Shown one piece after another: positions 1 to 9,898 of a DNA stretch of 25,584 nucleotides. Source of the DNA: Nemertoderma westbladi (taxonomy: Eukaryota; Xenacoelomorpha; Nemertodermatida; Nemertodermatidae). Under the pieces are notes generated by a model. The model saw only the letters and a list, made by a program, of their open reading frames with translations, was not told the DNA's origin and did not search any database. Positions within the stretch are counted from its first letter, which is position 1, and each line of letters opens with the position of its first letter. Location of the stretch: positions 1 to 25,584 of the forward strand of contig JAUCBJ010003319.1 of the NCBI GenBank assembly GCA_032718475.1, given 5' to 3'. Both the position numbers and the translations under genes were made by a program.

Positions 1-716
1 ATATCTGGTTGCTGCAATAATTTTATTAGGAATCCCATATAATGAAAGTATGTTGAACATAGGTGAAAATACATGCAACTTTTCGAATTTTAACATTATT
101 TGGAATCCTTGCATGGTCAACTTTCCATCTACCATCAAATTACTACAATGGTGAAGATGAAGAATAACTGCGGTGTAACTGGTGCAATATCGATGGAGAT
201 ACCGGTACCTTTTTTTAAAACGCTTGTAGCTAAAGAATTAAAACAAAAATAAAAATTCTGGCTTACCCAGTAAGTGGTCGGGAAGTGAAAATCTAACTTC
301 AATTCAATAATATAACTCAAACCCAAGCGGCATTGTTATGATACTGACGATAGTAATGCGATGTTGGGCTGATTCCTAGATAATATTATATGAACGCGAC
401 AATATTCTCATTTCCCACCCGCCATATACCGGTATAAAAGTTCTACCGGTACCTAAATTTATATAGTATATAGTAAATTAGGATCCCTGTTTTTTTATTC
501 TAGGCCTATGTAAATGATATGGTTGTATAATGTATACCCTATATCCCGATTTTAATTTTCAACTCATTTTATATGCCAATGTACCCATTGGAAATAAGCT
601 GAAAAGCGTTAGGGGTAAACCTCTGTGTTTTATTGGACAATATATATTATACCTATACCGGTATATACAATACATTGTTAGTTGTATTGTATATATTTGT
701 TAATTTTTATGCATAA
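1..716. other. AT-rich upstream region without a gene
   Basis: No reading frame with recognisable protein similarity is visible on either strand. The sequence is AT-rich and contains several copies of the 8-bp palindrome TACCGGTA (200-207, 427-434, 444-451, 656-663). The right end leads into the candidate promoter of the G-beta gene. I see no RNA gene here. Confidence 0.6.
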
Positions 717-724
717 TATATAAA
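717..724 (+). promoter_or_regulatory. Candidate TATA box of the G-beta gene
   Basis: The sequence TATATAAA lies about 75 bases before the possible first splice donor and 150 bases before the ATG. Initiation about 30 bases downstream would give a short non-coding first exon of about 40 bases ending at 791. AT-rich flanks make chance matches common, so this is weak evidence. Confidence 0.25.
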
Positions 725-791
725 TAAAATATTTTGCGCAAAAGTTTACTTGCAGTCGAATGATACCCGTGCGCGTCGTACCTCTATTCAG

Positions 792-844
792 GTAAACTCA
801 TAATTCTTTTAGATTTACTGATTAGCTACTTTTAATTTTCGCAG
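792..844 (+). other. Possible 53-nt 5'-UTR intron or trans-splice acceptor
   Basis: A consensus donor, CAG followed by GTAAAC, sits at 789-797. A pyrimidine-rich acceptor ending TTTTCGCAG sits at 831-844. The span is 53 nt, which is short but workable for a compact animal genome. The acceptor leaves a 29-nt leader before the ATG at 874. If the organism is an ascidian, the same acceptor could instead receive a spliced leader by trans-splicing, since a short leader and nearby acceptor are typical of such genes. The sequence alone cannot separate the two. Confidence 0.45.
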
Positions 845-873
845 ATCTCTAGGTTTATCCCCAAACCGTAACA

Positions 874-1899
874 ATGGCAGCGGAATTAGAACAATTGCGA
901 TCGGAGGCGGAATCTCTTAAGAACCAGATCAGAGACTCACGTAAGAACGCGGCCGATACGACGCTGGCTGCGGTGTCATCCAGCATGGAGGCCGTCGGCC
1001 GGATACAGATGAGAACCCGTCGCACCCTGCGGGGACATCTCGCCAAGATCTACGCGATGCATTGGGGCTCGGAGAGTCGGTACCTAGTGAGCGCCTCGCA
1101 GGACGGTAAACTCATTGTCTGGGACTCCTATACCACCAACAAGGTTCACGCCATCCCCCTCCGCTCCAGCTGGGTAATGACCTGCGCGTACGCCCCCTCG
1201 GGGACCTACGTAGCCTGCGGAGGGTTAGACAACATCTGTTCGATCTACTCGCTCAAGACGCGAGAAGGCAACGTGCGCGTGAGTCGCGAGCTGCCCGGTC
1301 ACACCGGGTACCTCAGCTGTTGCCGCTTCATCGACGACAACCAAATAGTGACCAGCTCCGGCGACATGACCTGCGCCCTGTGGGACATCGAGACCGGCCA
1401 GCAGACCACCTCGTTTAGCGGCCACACCGGGGACGTTATGTCCCTGAGTTTGTCGCCGGATCAAAAGTGCTTCACCTCGGGTGCGTGCGACGCGTCGTCC
1501 AAGCTTTGGGACATCCGGGACGGGATGTGTCGGCAGACCTTCGCCGGACACGAGAGCGACATCAACGCGGTCACCTTCTTCCCCAATGGGAACGCTTTCG
1601 TCACGGGTTCGGACGACGCGACCTGTCGTCTCTTCGACATCCGAGCGGACCAGGAGCTCATGCTCTACTCCCACGACAACATCATCTGCGGGATCACCTC
1701 AGTGGCGTTCAGTAAGTCCGGTCGACTTCTCCTCGCCGGTTACGACGATTTCAATTGCAACGTTTGGGACGCGATGAAGGGCGAGCGAGCTGGGGTTCTA
1801 GCGGGTCACGACAACCGGGTCAGTTGCCTTGGCGTCACCGAGGATGGAATGGCAGTTGCAACCGGCTCCTGGGATAGTTTCCTCAAGATCTGGAACTAA
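874..1899 (+). CDS. GNB1: Heterotrimeric G-protein beta subunit (GNB1-4 type)
   Basis: The product is a 341-residue G-protein beta subunit, one residue longer than the usual 340 of the vertebrate GNB1-4 family. It binds G-gamma and G-alpha at the inner face of the plasma membrane and passes receptor signals to channels and enzymes. The amino-terminal helix (residues about 4-28, with [17 protein letters not shown]) is the coiled coil that pairs with G-gamma. The motif [20 protein letters not shown] follows, and then seven WD40 blades fill residues about 54-341, ending in the family-typical [11 protein letters not shown] dipeptides and WD or FD ends are visible in successive blades. The start is the first ATG in a family-conserved frame. 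The coding region has no intron and is visibly GC-rich against AT-rich flanks. That could mean a retrocopy or lineage-specific intron loss, but the frame is intact and similarity runs end to end. GNB1 stands for the GNB1-4 group, because a one-to-one assignment cannot be made here. Confidence 0.96.
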   Translation: MAAELEQLRSEAESLKNQIRDSRKNAADTTLAAVSSSMEAVGRIQMRTRRTLRGHLAKIYAMHWGSESRYLVSASQDGKLIVWDSYTTNKVHAIPLRSSWVMTCAYAPSGTYVACGGLDNICSIYSLKTREGNVRVSRELPGHTGYLSCCRFIDDNQIVTSSGDMTCALWDIETGQQTTSFSGHTGDVMSLSLSPDQKCFTSGACDASSKLWDIRDGMCRQTFAGHESDINAVTFFPNGNAFVTGSDDATCRLFDIRADQELMLYSHDNIICGITSVAFSKSGRLLLAGYDDFNCNVWDAMKGERAGVLAGHDNRVSCLGVTEDGMAVATGSWDSFLKIWN

Positions 1900-2185
1900 T
1901 TTATCCTCCTCCCTAGACTTTTAAATAGCCCCTCCCCTACTCGCACTGATTCTACCATTTAATTCTCGACATTTTCCTCTATGGTAGGTGCCGCATTCGC
2001 AGCTATATTATATTTCGACATTGAGTTTCTTGTGGCAGGTAAGATAGCCCTAGTGTGTGGCTATTTATATATTGTAATTATATTACGACTCATAACAGGT
2101 ACTTATATACTAACAAACTATAATAATACCTACTAACTCTACAATGCACTAGGCTTTATGTATAACTCATGTCTGGTGTATTATA

Positions 2186-2275
2186 TTATATACCGATATA
2201 TATATAAATATTATACCGATATATATATAAATATTATACCGATATATATATAAATATTATACCGGTATATGTAAA
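2186..2275. repeat. 23-bp AT-rich tandem repeat, about four copies
   Basis: The TACC anchor recurs at 2191, 2214, 2237 and 2260, exactly 23 bases apart. The unit is ATACCGATATATATATAAAT plus three further bases. The last copy changes to ACCGGTAT, creating a TACCGGTA palindrome. It lies downstream of the G-beta stop codon, possibly within its 3' UTR. Confidence 0.9.
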
Positions 2276-2297
2276 TAAATATCCAAAATTGAATAAA
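2274..2297 (+). terminator. Candidate polyadenylation signals for the G-beta gene
   Basis: Two AATAAA hexamers occur at 2274-2279 and 2292-2297, about 375-400 bases after the stop codon at 1897-1899. I saw no AATAAA nearer to the stop. In AT-rich DNA these may be coincidental. Confidence 0.3.
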
Positions 2298-2493
2298 TTT
2301 GCAGGACAAGAAAGTGAATATATATACCGGTATATATCGTGATAACAACCATTTTACCTTCTGTTTATTAAGGTAGCAAGAAACTTCGAAGTTTATTATC
2401 ACATATGTTTTGCTGTGTATGTTATATAATATGCTGTTAATGCGGCAGCTACCATTATGGAGTACAACACTGCAAATGTAATTTTTGACCCTT

Positions 2494-2515
2494 CCCCCCC
2501 CCCCCCCCCCCCCCC
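2494..2515. repeat. C22 homopolymer
   Basis: A run of 22 cytosines is flanked by C/T-rich sequence. Homopolymers of this length are prone to length change in the genome and to sequencing error. No gene overlaps it. Confidence 0.95.
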
Positions 2516-2899
2516 TACCCTATCTCCGCCGTTCCCCAAGAGTCTCTCTGTTGAGATACAAGTACCGGTACCTAATTTTTGAGTGCATTGTGGTCGACCT
2601 TCAACTGTCAGTGTTTGTTATTAACGGTTTCCCCCAATATTATTAGTTAACTGTGTTTTTTTTTATATGAAACATTCGCACGCTGGATACCCAGTAGGCA
2701 CCTAAACATCTAACTCCTTGTATTGTGTGCGTGTCGGTGTATGTGAGGTGCGTGTGTGTGCAACCATGTCGCGTTGGCAACCATGTCGCATAAATAGCAG
2801 CAACCGGGTAACCGTTTTTGGAGTTCAAAAAACTAATAGGAGTTTATGCTAACCTAAAGTTGCCACTACTTCACTTTGGTCCGTCCCCTGCCACCAGAT

Positions 2900-3003
2900 G
2901 GTACCATGTTAAGGTACCGGTACCATGTTAAGGTACCGGTACCATGTTAAGGTACCGGTACCATGTTAAGGTACCGGTACCATGTTAAGGTACCGGTACC
3001 ATC
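2900..3003. repeat. 19-bp palindromic tandem repeat
   Basis: The unit GGTACCGGTACCATGTTAA repeats without change at 2913, 2932, 2951 and 2970, with partial units at both ends (2900-2912 and 2989-3003). Each unit contains the perfect 12-bp palindrome GGTACCGGTACC. Identical copies suggest recent amplification. No reading frame uses it. Confidence 0.97.
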
Positions 3004-3732
3004 TGTTTTTGTTGACCAGGTTACGACGTACTGTTTTTGCGACTAGGTTGAACCCACACTACTACTGATGCCAGCATAGTTTTATCCATCATGTTTTAAT
3101 ATTTACCTTTTTATATATTGTCATAGCAACTATAATTGCCCAATATTGTTATAACTAAAGGTTCTGATTAATATTTTCTCTTATTTTGCTTAAAACTTCT
3201 GAATTTTATTTTAGCGTGGGGCTTTAAATTATTCATGAATTTATTATACAAGGAATGGGATATGTTAATCGTTGAATTGTGTCAATTATCAGTAATTTAT
3301 GCTTTCCTACTGCTGTTAGTTGCCAAATATCCTTTATTATTATAATTATTATCACCTGTTCGTTTCTTTATGTATTGTATGATAGTCTTAATATTATATT
3401 ATAGATAGATAGGCACCAAATATTTACTAAACCCATAACCAAATATATACCGTTACGGTAACTCAACGAATAAGGTACTACTATATATTACGTCGCTTTG
3501 ATATCGTTTTCGCTTTTTTGATTAAAACTCACGACCTATTTTTTTGTTTATTGTATGTTCTAGGTGGCACTATTATTATCTTGATGTTGTAGTTATTGAC
3601 AATTTCCGGTTTAGTAATATATTTTACATGCATGTTTGTTTAGTGTTACAATAAGTCGCTTATCAACTGGTTGGGCAGTGTTTCAGGTTCTTTTGCGCCG
3701 TTTACTTTATACACTCGGGTTTGTGATGTTGT

Positions 3733-3744
3733 TGCGCATGCGCA
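3733..3744. promoter_or_regulatory. Perfect NRF-1-type palindrome TGCGCATGCGCA
   Basis: The 12-mer matches the known NRF-1 consensus YGCGCAYGCGCR at every position and is self-complementary. It stands alone in AT-rich DNA more than 1.8 kb from either neighbouring gene. An unseen promoter, a distal element or chance are all possible. No adjacent exon could be recognised. Confidence 0.4.
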
Positions 3745-4083
3745 TAATAATGCTCATGCTCATTCAAATTTGCAGGTCTACATTTTGCAATAATCTCTCC
3801 GCGTAGTGTTTGCAATATTACTTTACGTACCGGTTTGGTTCCGCCAGTGCATTATTTGTTCGCAAATATAAATACGTGCAGTTTTATTTAATGTTGTTAA
3901 CTTGATTCAGTTCCGGTTGTGCCATGTTCCCTGGAACTCACAACCTTATAGTCTATATTACCCAACCCAAGATAGTAAATAAAGAGGACGCGCTCATATA
4001 GAGTGTTTACTGTTTACATATACTATTAAATTATCGATTATTATTTTATACTCTAGTTAAGTGGTCTGGTACTGTAAATAAGA

Positions 4084-4179
4084 GGGTTCTAGGGTATATG
4101 GCACTCTGGTTTGTACAGTAGACAACTAACACAGGGTTCTAGGGTATATGGCACTCTGGTTTGTACACAACTAACACAC
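4084..4179. repeat. 50-bp direct duplication
   Basis: A 50-base segment beginning GGGTTCTAGGGTATATGGCA at 4084 is followed immediately by a second copy at 4134. The second copy lacks about four bases near its 3' end (GTACAGTAGACAAC against GTACACAAC). This is a simple tandem duplication with no coding content. Confidence 0.93.
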
Positions 4180-4731
4180 GCAACTGATTATATTATAACT
4201 AATTATTAATAGTAGAATATGATATTCGTGAATAAGAAACTCTTGCACAACAAATATCTAATCAAAATGTTCAATATAATTCATAATTAAAATAATTCCA
4301 AGTTGGAAACTTTATTGTTGGTTAAATTTGATTTGATTCAGTATACACCCCAGTCAAACCGAGTTTTCATTGGTTACATTTGCGGTATATGCTTTATAAC
4401 TTATTAATTTATAATATTTTTAAATTAATTGGATTAGTGTTTCACTTTATCCACGTTGTTCTTGTTGTGATATAGTTTGGTGGCGATCCCCTATGTGCGC
4501 TCTTTATTTACGATATTAATATCTTGAAAATCATGTAATTTGTATGTCAATATTTTTCGGTTAACAGGGAAGTCAGAGTCAAGTCGCCCCCCTAAACCCA
4601 AATAAAACACATTAAAAAAATACAGTATTTGTTCTATGCAACCAACCTCTATAACAATCATCATATGCACTGCAACCTGAACCTGAATGTAACTGAAAGG
4701 GTAGCCTATATGACAAAAGATAGTAAAGAAA

Positions 4732-4765
4732 GGCCCCGGTAGTAATTATATACCATGCCGGGGCC
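4732..4765. repeat. GC-rich inverted repeat
   Basis: GGCCCCGG at 4732-4739 pairs perfectly with CCGGGGCC at 4758-4765 around an 18-base AT-rich centre. The arms stand out against an AT-rich background. No RNA gene could be assigned to it. Confidence 0.7.
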
Positions 4766-5317
4766 CGGGGGCTCAGAGAACGTTAATTACTTTCAATTCG
4801 ATTACGGTCGCGAATATTTATGCTACTGCTGTCCCATGTATCATTCGAAAATTGTGGTGTATTTGTAATGTTATATAACTTTAATAATAATAATAATATC
4901 TTACGGCTAAGGAAGTTAATTATATAAAACTCGGAAACTATTGAGCTACTAGCTGTGCTTTAGCGGCAGGCGAAATTCTAGGAATCTGGGGGTGGGGATG
5001 CCGTATGAATGTAATAATTTGAAGAATCAAACTCATCAAATAATTTTTGATAGTGGCTTGTGGGCGGGGAGGTTTTGCAATTAGTATTCCAGTGGTTGTA
5101 GTTGGTAGCACCTTGGTACAACAGGAATATAACCCCGGGATAATTGCGATGTTTTCATATTTTTAGGAAATGAGCGTGGAACAGTGTAAGGTATGTTTAG
5201 GTGTTTATAGTCTCGGAACGGCCATTTGAAGTCCCAGGAATTTTCTCTTCTCTTATCTGTATTGGTGAGCAGCGGTTGTTATTCGCAACCGGTTCCGGTT
5301 GTTCTAATGTGACGGGC

Positions 5318-5357
5318 TTTATTTTTAACTAATATTATATGGGAGATATAATTTATT
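5318..5357 (-). terminator. Candidate polyadenylation signals of tubulin A
   Basis: AATAAA is present on the minus strand at 5352-5357 and again at 5318-5323. These lie about 240-275 bases after the tubulin A stop codon, a reasonable 3' UTR length. The nearer one is favoured. Confidence 0.4.
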
Positions 5358-5594
5358 AGATTATCATTATTACATTATGTTTAAATTTAGGGTGCAATGG
5401 TCTGGTCACCCTTGCGATGTTATATACTCCATACTCTTTTTATAGGAAAAAACGTTAAACTATTAAAAATCGTTCTATTATGAAATCGTAACCTGGGTGT
5501 TTAATTGTCTTTCAATTATCTATTATTTTTTTACTGTATATTGCCTTATATATTTGGTGTTAATTTATCTCACATCCCACCACGATACTATCCC

Positions 5595-8053
5595 TCATGG
5601 CGCATCCTTGCCAACCTCTAGATAATCCCGTTCTAACGCCGCCAGATCGTGTCTCGCGTCATCGAACTCTCCTTCCTCCATCCCCTCTCCGACGTACCAA
5701 TGTACGAACGCGCGCTTAGCGTACATTAAATCAAATTTCCGGTTCAGACGAGACCAAACATCGCACATTGCCGTGTTGTTACACAGCAAACACACTGACC
5801 TCATTGACTTGCACATATCACTTTGAGGAGCTACGGTAACTGGTTGATAGTTGATGCCTATCTTAAAACCCGTGGGGCACCACTCAACAAAATTCACTTT
5901 CTTGTCTCTCTTTATTTTCATGATGGCGCTGTTGATTTCATTTGGTATCGCATCACCCCGGTATAACATGCAACACGCCATGTACTTCCCTTGCGACGGG
6001 TTGCTGCGTATCATTTGGTTGCTCTTAAGGAAACACGCAATACTAATCTGTTGTACAGACATTTCCTCGTGTTTGGCTCGATCCACCGTTAGTATAGGCG
6101 CATACGCAGTCATCGGGAAGTGGATCCGCGGGTAAGGAATCAAATTCGTCTGAAATTCACACAAATCGCAGTTCAAACATCCATCGAATCGCAACGAGGT
6201 CGTGATCGAACTCATTACTTGGCTGAGTAATTTGTTTAGATGGCAATAATTCGGCCTTTCTATGTAAAGATTGGTGCGGCAGATATCGTAACATGCCTGA
6301 TTGTCTAGAAGGAAGGCGCAGTCAACATGTTCAATGCTGCTGTGAGTCGTTAGGACTGCGTTATACGGCTCCACTACTGCGGTAGAAATTTCGGGAGATG
6401 GGAAAATTGGTAGATGGAATTTTGAAGACTTTCCATACTCTTGGGCGAGGTTCTCCAAGAGTAGTGAGGTGAAACCAGATCCGGTCCCTCCCCCGTAGCT
6501 GTGGAACAACATGAAACCCTGAAGATTCTCGCAATTCTCAGTGACTCTGTGCAGTCTATCTAGGACTACCTCTAGTATTTCTTTCCCCAAAGTATAGTGG
6601 CCTCTCGCATAATTATTCGCTGCGTCTTCTTTCCCGCTTATCATTTGCTCCGGGTGATATAAATACCTGCAGGAAACGGCGAAATATTAGGGTTAATAAT
6701 AATGTAGCCTTCACACCGCTCTATTCTATTTCCCACCCAGTGTTTATTATTATTATGATATTTTTATTTTGGGTCGGTAATCGTGTCCAAACCCACAAAA
6801 TAATATTCAGAGTTTCGTTTTAAGAAAAGTGAATCATCTCAGTGCGTTTGTCGAAATAGTCATTTGGAATTTTTATTAAATTATTTCGAGGGAACAAATT
6901 ATATCGTTAAATGAATTTATTGTCTAAACTAAATTAATATTCATTGACCTTTTCTGGACCGTTTGTTTTCATTGACAGTGTCTACTAGAGGACCGTTTGT
7001 TTTCATTGACAGTGTCTACTAGAGGACCGTTTGTTTTCATTGACAGTGTCTACTAGAGGACCGTTTGTTTTCATTGACAGTGTCTACTAGAGGACCGTTT
7101 GTTTTCATTGACAGTGTCTACTAGAGGACCGTTTGTTTTCATTGACAGTGTCTACTAGAGGACTGTTTGGTTTTATTGACAGTGTCTACTAGAGGACCGT
7201 TTGTTTTCATTAACAGTGTCTACTAGAGGACCGTTTGTTTTCATTGACAGTGTCTACTAGAGGACCGTTTGTTTTCATTGACAGTGTCTACTAGAGGACC
7301 GTTTGTTTTCATTGACAGTGTCTACTAGAGGACCGTTTGTTTTCATTGACAGTGTCTACTAGATGACCGTTTGTTTTCATTGACAGTGTCTACTAGAGGA
7401 CCGTTTGTTTTCATTGACAGTGTCTACTAGAGGACCGTTTGTTTTCATTGACAGTGTCTACTAGAGGACCGTTTGTTTTCATTAACAGTGTCTACTAGAG
7501 GACCGTTTGTTTTCATTGACAGTGTCTACTAGAGGACCGTTTGTTTTCATTGACAGTGTCTACTAGAGGACCGTTTGTTTTCATTGGCAGTGTCTACTAG
7601 ATGACCGTTTGTTTTCATTGACAGTGTCTACTAGAGGACCGTTTGTTCAAGTGGATCCTTTGTCATGATGGACAATTTATCCTGGAGGAACTTTTTGCCC
7701 TCGTGGAGCTTTTGTCCTAGTGGACCCTGGACCCTATGTTCTAGTGGATCATTTATCCTGTTGGTACCTACGACTAAAACTCTACAATCTTCATACCTGT
7801 AAGGCCCTGTCCGTATCTCATCAATCACAGACGGTTCTAAATCCACAAATATAGCCCTGGGTACATGGTTTTCGGATTGCGTGTGGGCGAAGAACGAATG
7901 GTAGGACGTGTCTGGCTGCTTTTCATCATCATCCTGGTTAATAATCTTACCAGTCGGTTCAATACCATGTTCCAGACAGAACAATTCCCAGACAGAGTTG
8001 CCTACCTGACTCCCACACTGTCCCACATGTATGGAAATCACCTCCCGTGGCAT
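5595..8053 (-). CDS. Divergent alpha-tubulin A (two exons)
   Basis: Exon 1 is 8053-7797 and exon 2 is 6666-5595. The donor (TACAG, then GTATGA) and acceptor (TTTCCTGCAG) join in phase 2 inside an Arg codon, restoring the alpha-tubulin segment [20 protein letters not shown]. The product is 442 residues; typical alpha-tubulins have about 450. It should be the alpha half of the microtubule dimer. The GTP-binding GGGTGSG loop is at about 144-150. The glutamate that stimulates beta-tubulin GTP hydrolysis (E254 in standard numbering) is at about 256 in CEFQTNL. The alpha-specific loop after GINYQ identifies it as alpha rather than beta. Oddities: it starts MPREV instead of MREC, has no lysine at the position of K40, is cysteine-rich (QCG, ACYDICR, FDGCLN), and ends LEVGKDAP with no acidic tail or final tyrosine. 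The frame is open throughout, so it is probably functional, perhaps tissue-restricted. Confidence 0.92.
6957..7647. repeat. 34-bp minisatellite, 20 full units
   Basis: The unit starts GACCGTTTGTTTTCATTGAC and continues for 14 more bases ending CTAGAG. Units start every 34 bases from 6957 to 7603, giving exactly 20 full copies with no insertions or deletions, followed by an 11-base fragment. Only point changes occur: unit 7 (7161) is the most altered, units 8 and 16 share ATTAACAG, and units 12 and 19 end in GAT. Constant register with few changes points to recent amplification. It lies inside the tubulin A intron. Confidence 0.97.
7648..7765. repeat. Degenerate short-period repeat beside the 34-bp array
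   Basis: Phrases such as TTTGTCCTAGTGGA, TTTATCCTGGAGGA and GTTCTAGTGGATCA recur loosely about every 17-24 bases between the array and exon 1 of tubulin A. They share the CTAG and GGACC words of the 34-bp unit. This may be an older, decayed repeat from which the clean array arose, but that is inference. Confidence 0.5.
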
Positions 8054-8157
8054 GTTGCATTACTTCAATCATATCTGAAGTAATTTGTGTATTATAATTT
8101 CCTGACAAGCCGCCATTTGATGTGACAAAACACGGACATAAAGTAGTTACGCGTTGA

Positions 8158-8165
8158 CCTTTATA
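8158..8165 (-). promoter_or_regulatory. Candidate TATA box of tubulin A
   Basis: TATAAAGG reads on the minus strand about 105 bases upstream of the tubulin A ATG. A CCAAT pentamer at 8182-8186 on the plus strand lies about 20 bases further upstream. The spacing is plausible for a core promoter, but an upstream out-of-frame ATG would then lie in the leader, which weakens the case. Confidence 0.3.
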
Positions 8166-8640
8166 ATATTTTGAGAGATTACCAATAGGACGGTGGTTAG
8201 TTTTACTACTGACATAACTGCTTGAGACGCAGTCGGTTGTTTTCATAATTTACATCCTTATACGTACAACGTAATGTAAGTACATACAGTAAACTAAGTG
8301 ACAAAACGTGATAAACACTTAGCCATGCCTCCAGAAATGATTAGCTATCTTTAGGGTATAAATTACATTGTAAACACTCATCAAATTGTGAAAATGAAAC
8401 ATTTCTTAAAAATAAATAATACATTTAGAATTTTTGTTCCCCAAACGCATGCCAACAATTAGTTCTTAAATATCATCAACAGTTTAAATATTCTACATTA
8501 CTAGCTAGTTTCGTAATTTTCGTAAATAATTGGTCTGTTAAGTTTTAACTCACTATTTTATAAAAAATACCATCTAAATAAGTTTTGCTCGCTAATTTAT
8601 TGATTGTGAGTTGGTATGCTTATCTTTCAGTTTCATCTGA

Positions 8641-8760
8641 TGGAAAAATTTATTACAATTTTCATGAGATATTCGATTTTTCGATTTACATAAAATTTCC
8701 TGGAAAAATGTATTACAATTTTCATGAGATATTCGGTTTTTCGATTTACATAAAATTTCC
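8641..8760. repeat. 60-bp direct duplication
   Basis: Two 60-base copies start at 8641 and 8701 with the words TGGAAAAAT and TATTACAATTTTCATGAGAT. They differ at only a few positions. The small open frame across them merely repeats the duplicated peptide and has no sign of being a gene. Confidence 0.95.
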
Positions 8761-9898
8761 TATGTAAAATTAACTATGTAATTTTGACACTAAAGTTAGC
8801 TAATAAATTCCGGCTGCATACCAAAATGTTTAGTGCGCCTTGCTAAGTGCTAAGTAAAATAATAAAAAAGAATTCTAGAATCGAATCTCATTAGATCCCC
8901 CAAGAAGTTCCATAATAGTTGATGTAATTTACTTTATCAGCTGCCACTTCTCCCATATCAATGTATCATCATACAGTTCGCGAAATGAGCTCGGGGTCCT
9001 GTGAGGATACGATACGGGCTGGTCGTAACTATGGACTACGATGGCTAGGCTTGGCTTTAATTAATATATCGAGGACGTGACTATTATTGATTACGTAGCG
9101 GGCGAACAGACATGTATTAACTTCTATATTATATAGAATGTACTGTACTATAATGTCACCACGATATCTAGTCAATGCGAATGGTCTCCCAACTAGGAAT
9201 ATCGCATGAACGTAACGCATTAGGTTGGTTAGATGGATTAACTTGTATTTATTTTGGATTTATGGATATCAGTATTAGAGCTAATGAGTTTCTTTCGTAT
9301 AAGAGTTGATAATTAAACGGAAATAAAAATATTATTGAGGTGTATAATTATCATAAAGGCGACGCAATAAAAATTCATCCCTCACCAAAAAACTGAAATA
9401 ATGAAAAATAAATCTGTAACCTGTTCTATTGACTTTAGCCCCGCACTTTTCACAAACTTATTGCAATACTTGATTTATAATAATATGTTTAACTTCAAAC
9501 ATAATTACACTGAGCTCACAAATGATTTATTGTGATTACTACCATGTTATATCAATATAAATAGCTTTTGCTATTTAAATATTTGGGCGCCGTTGAGTGT
9601 TTATACTCAAACTCAATTTATGCAGACTGCAGACAGTAGGTAAATTTTTGCATTTATTGAAATAATTTGCACTATCGAGAAAGGCACGTTTTTCAAACGC
9701 TTGTAAAACATTTTTTAAAAGAAAATATATTAAAATGTTGGCACTTTCATAAAACAACACTGACACAATACTAATGTACACACATGATATGGCGTTCTAC
9801 ATCATGCATATGATTTACATGTTAGACATTATACAATTATCAAATTAGTGTAGATAAGCCTCATCTTTCTCCTTCTCACATTTCTGCATTGTTCCTGA

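Larger units (their letters stand above)
3004..5317. other. AT-rich intergenic region without a recognised gene
   Basis: No credible coding exon was found on either strand between the 19-bp repeat and the 3' end of tubulin A. The region holds an NRF-1-type palindrome, a 50-bp duplication and a GC-rich inverted repeat, listed separately. The rest is AT-rich with scattered TA and ATT runs. Confidence 0.6.
6667..7796 (-). other. Single intron of tubulin A
   Basis: The 1,130-nt intron has GT and AG ends on the minus strand and interrupts an Arg codon in phase 2, the same place as the intron of tubulin B. Most of its transcription-upstream half is the 34-bp array and the degenerate repeat beside it. 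The transcription-downstream part (6667-6956) is ordinary AT-rich sequence. Confidence 0.92.

Noticed and set aside
28-56. Similarity of the window's first bases to the hairpin repeat unit
   Set aside because: Only short AT-rich words are shared with mismatches and shifts; this is at chance level.
1225-1674. 149-codon antisense frame and other frames inside the G-beta gene
   Set aside because: These are shadows of a GC-rich, strongly conserved coding region in the true frame.
6957-7647. Regular 34-bp direct repeats as a CRISPR array
   Set aside because: The units are head-to-tail with no unique spacers, and they lie in a eukaryotic intron.
5595-8053. Tubulin A as a pseudogene
   Set aside because: It is divergent, but both exons are open, the splice sites are good, and GTP-binding and catalytic residues are kept.
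8585-8767. 60-codon open frame
   Set aside because: It is an AT-rich frame created by the 60-bp duplication, with no homology or codon signal.
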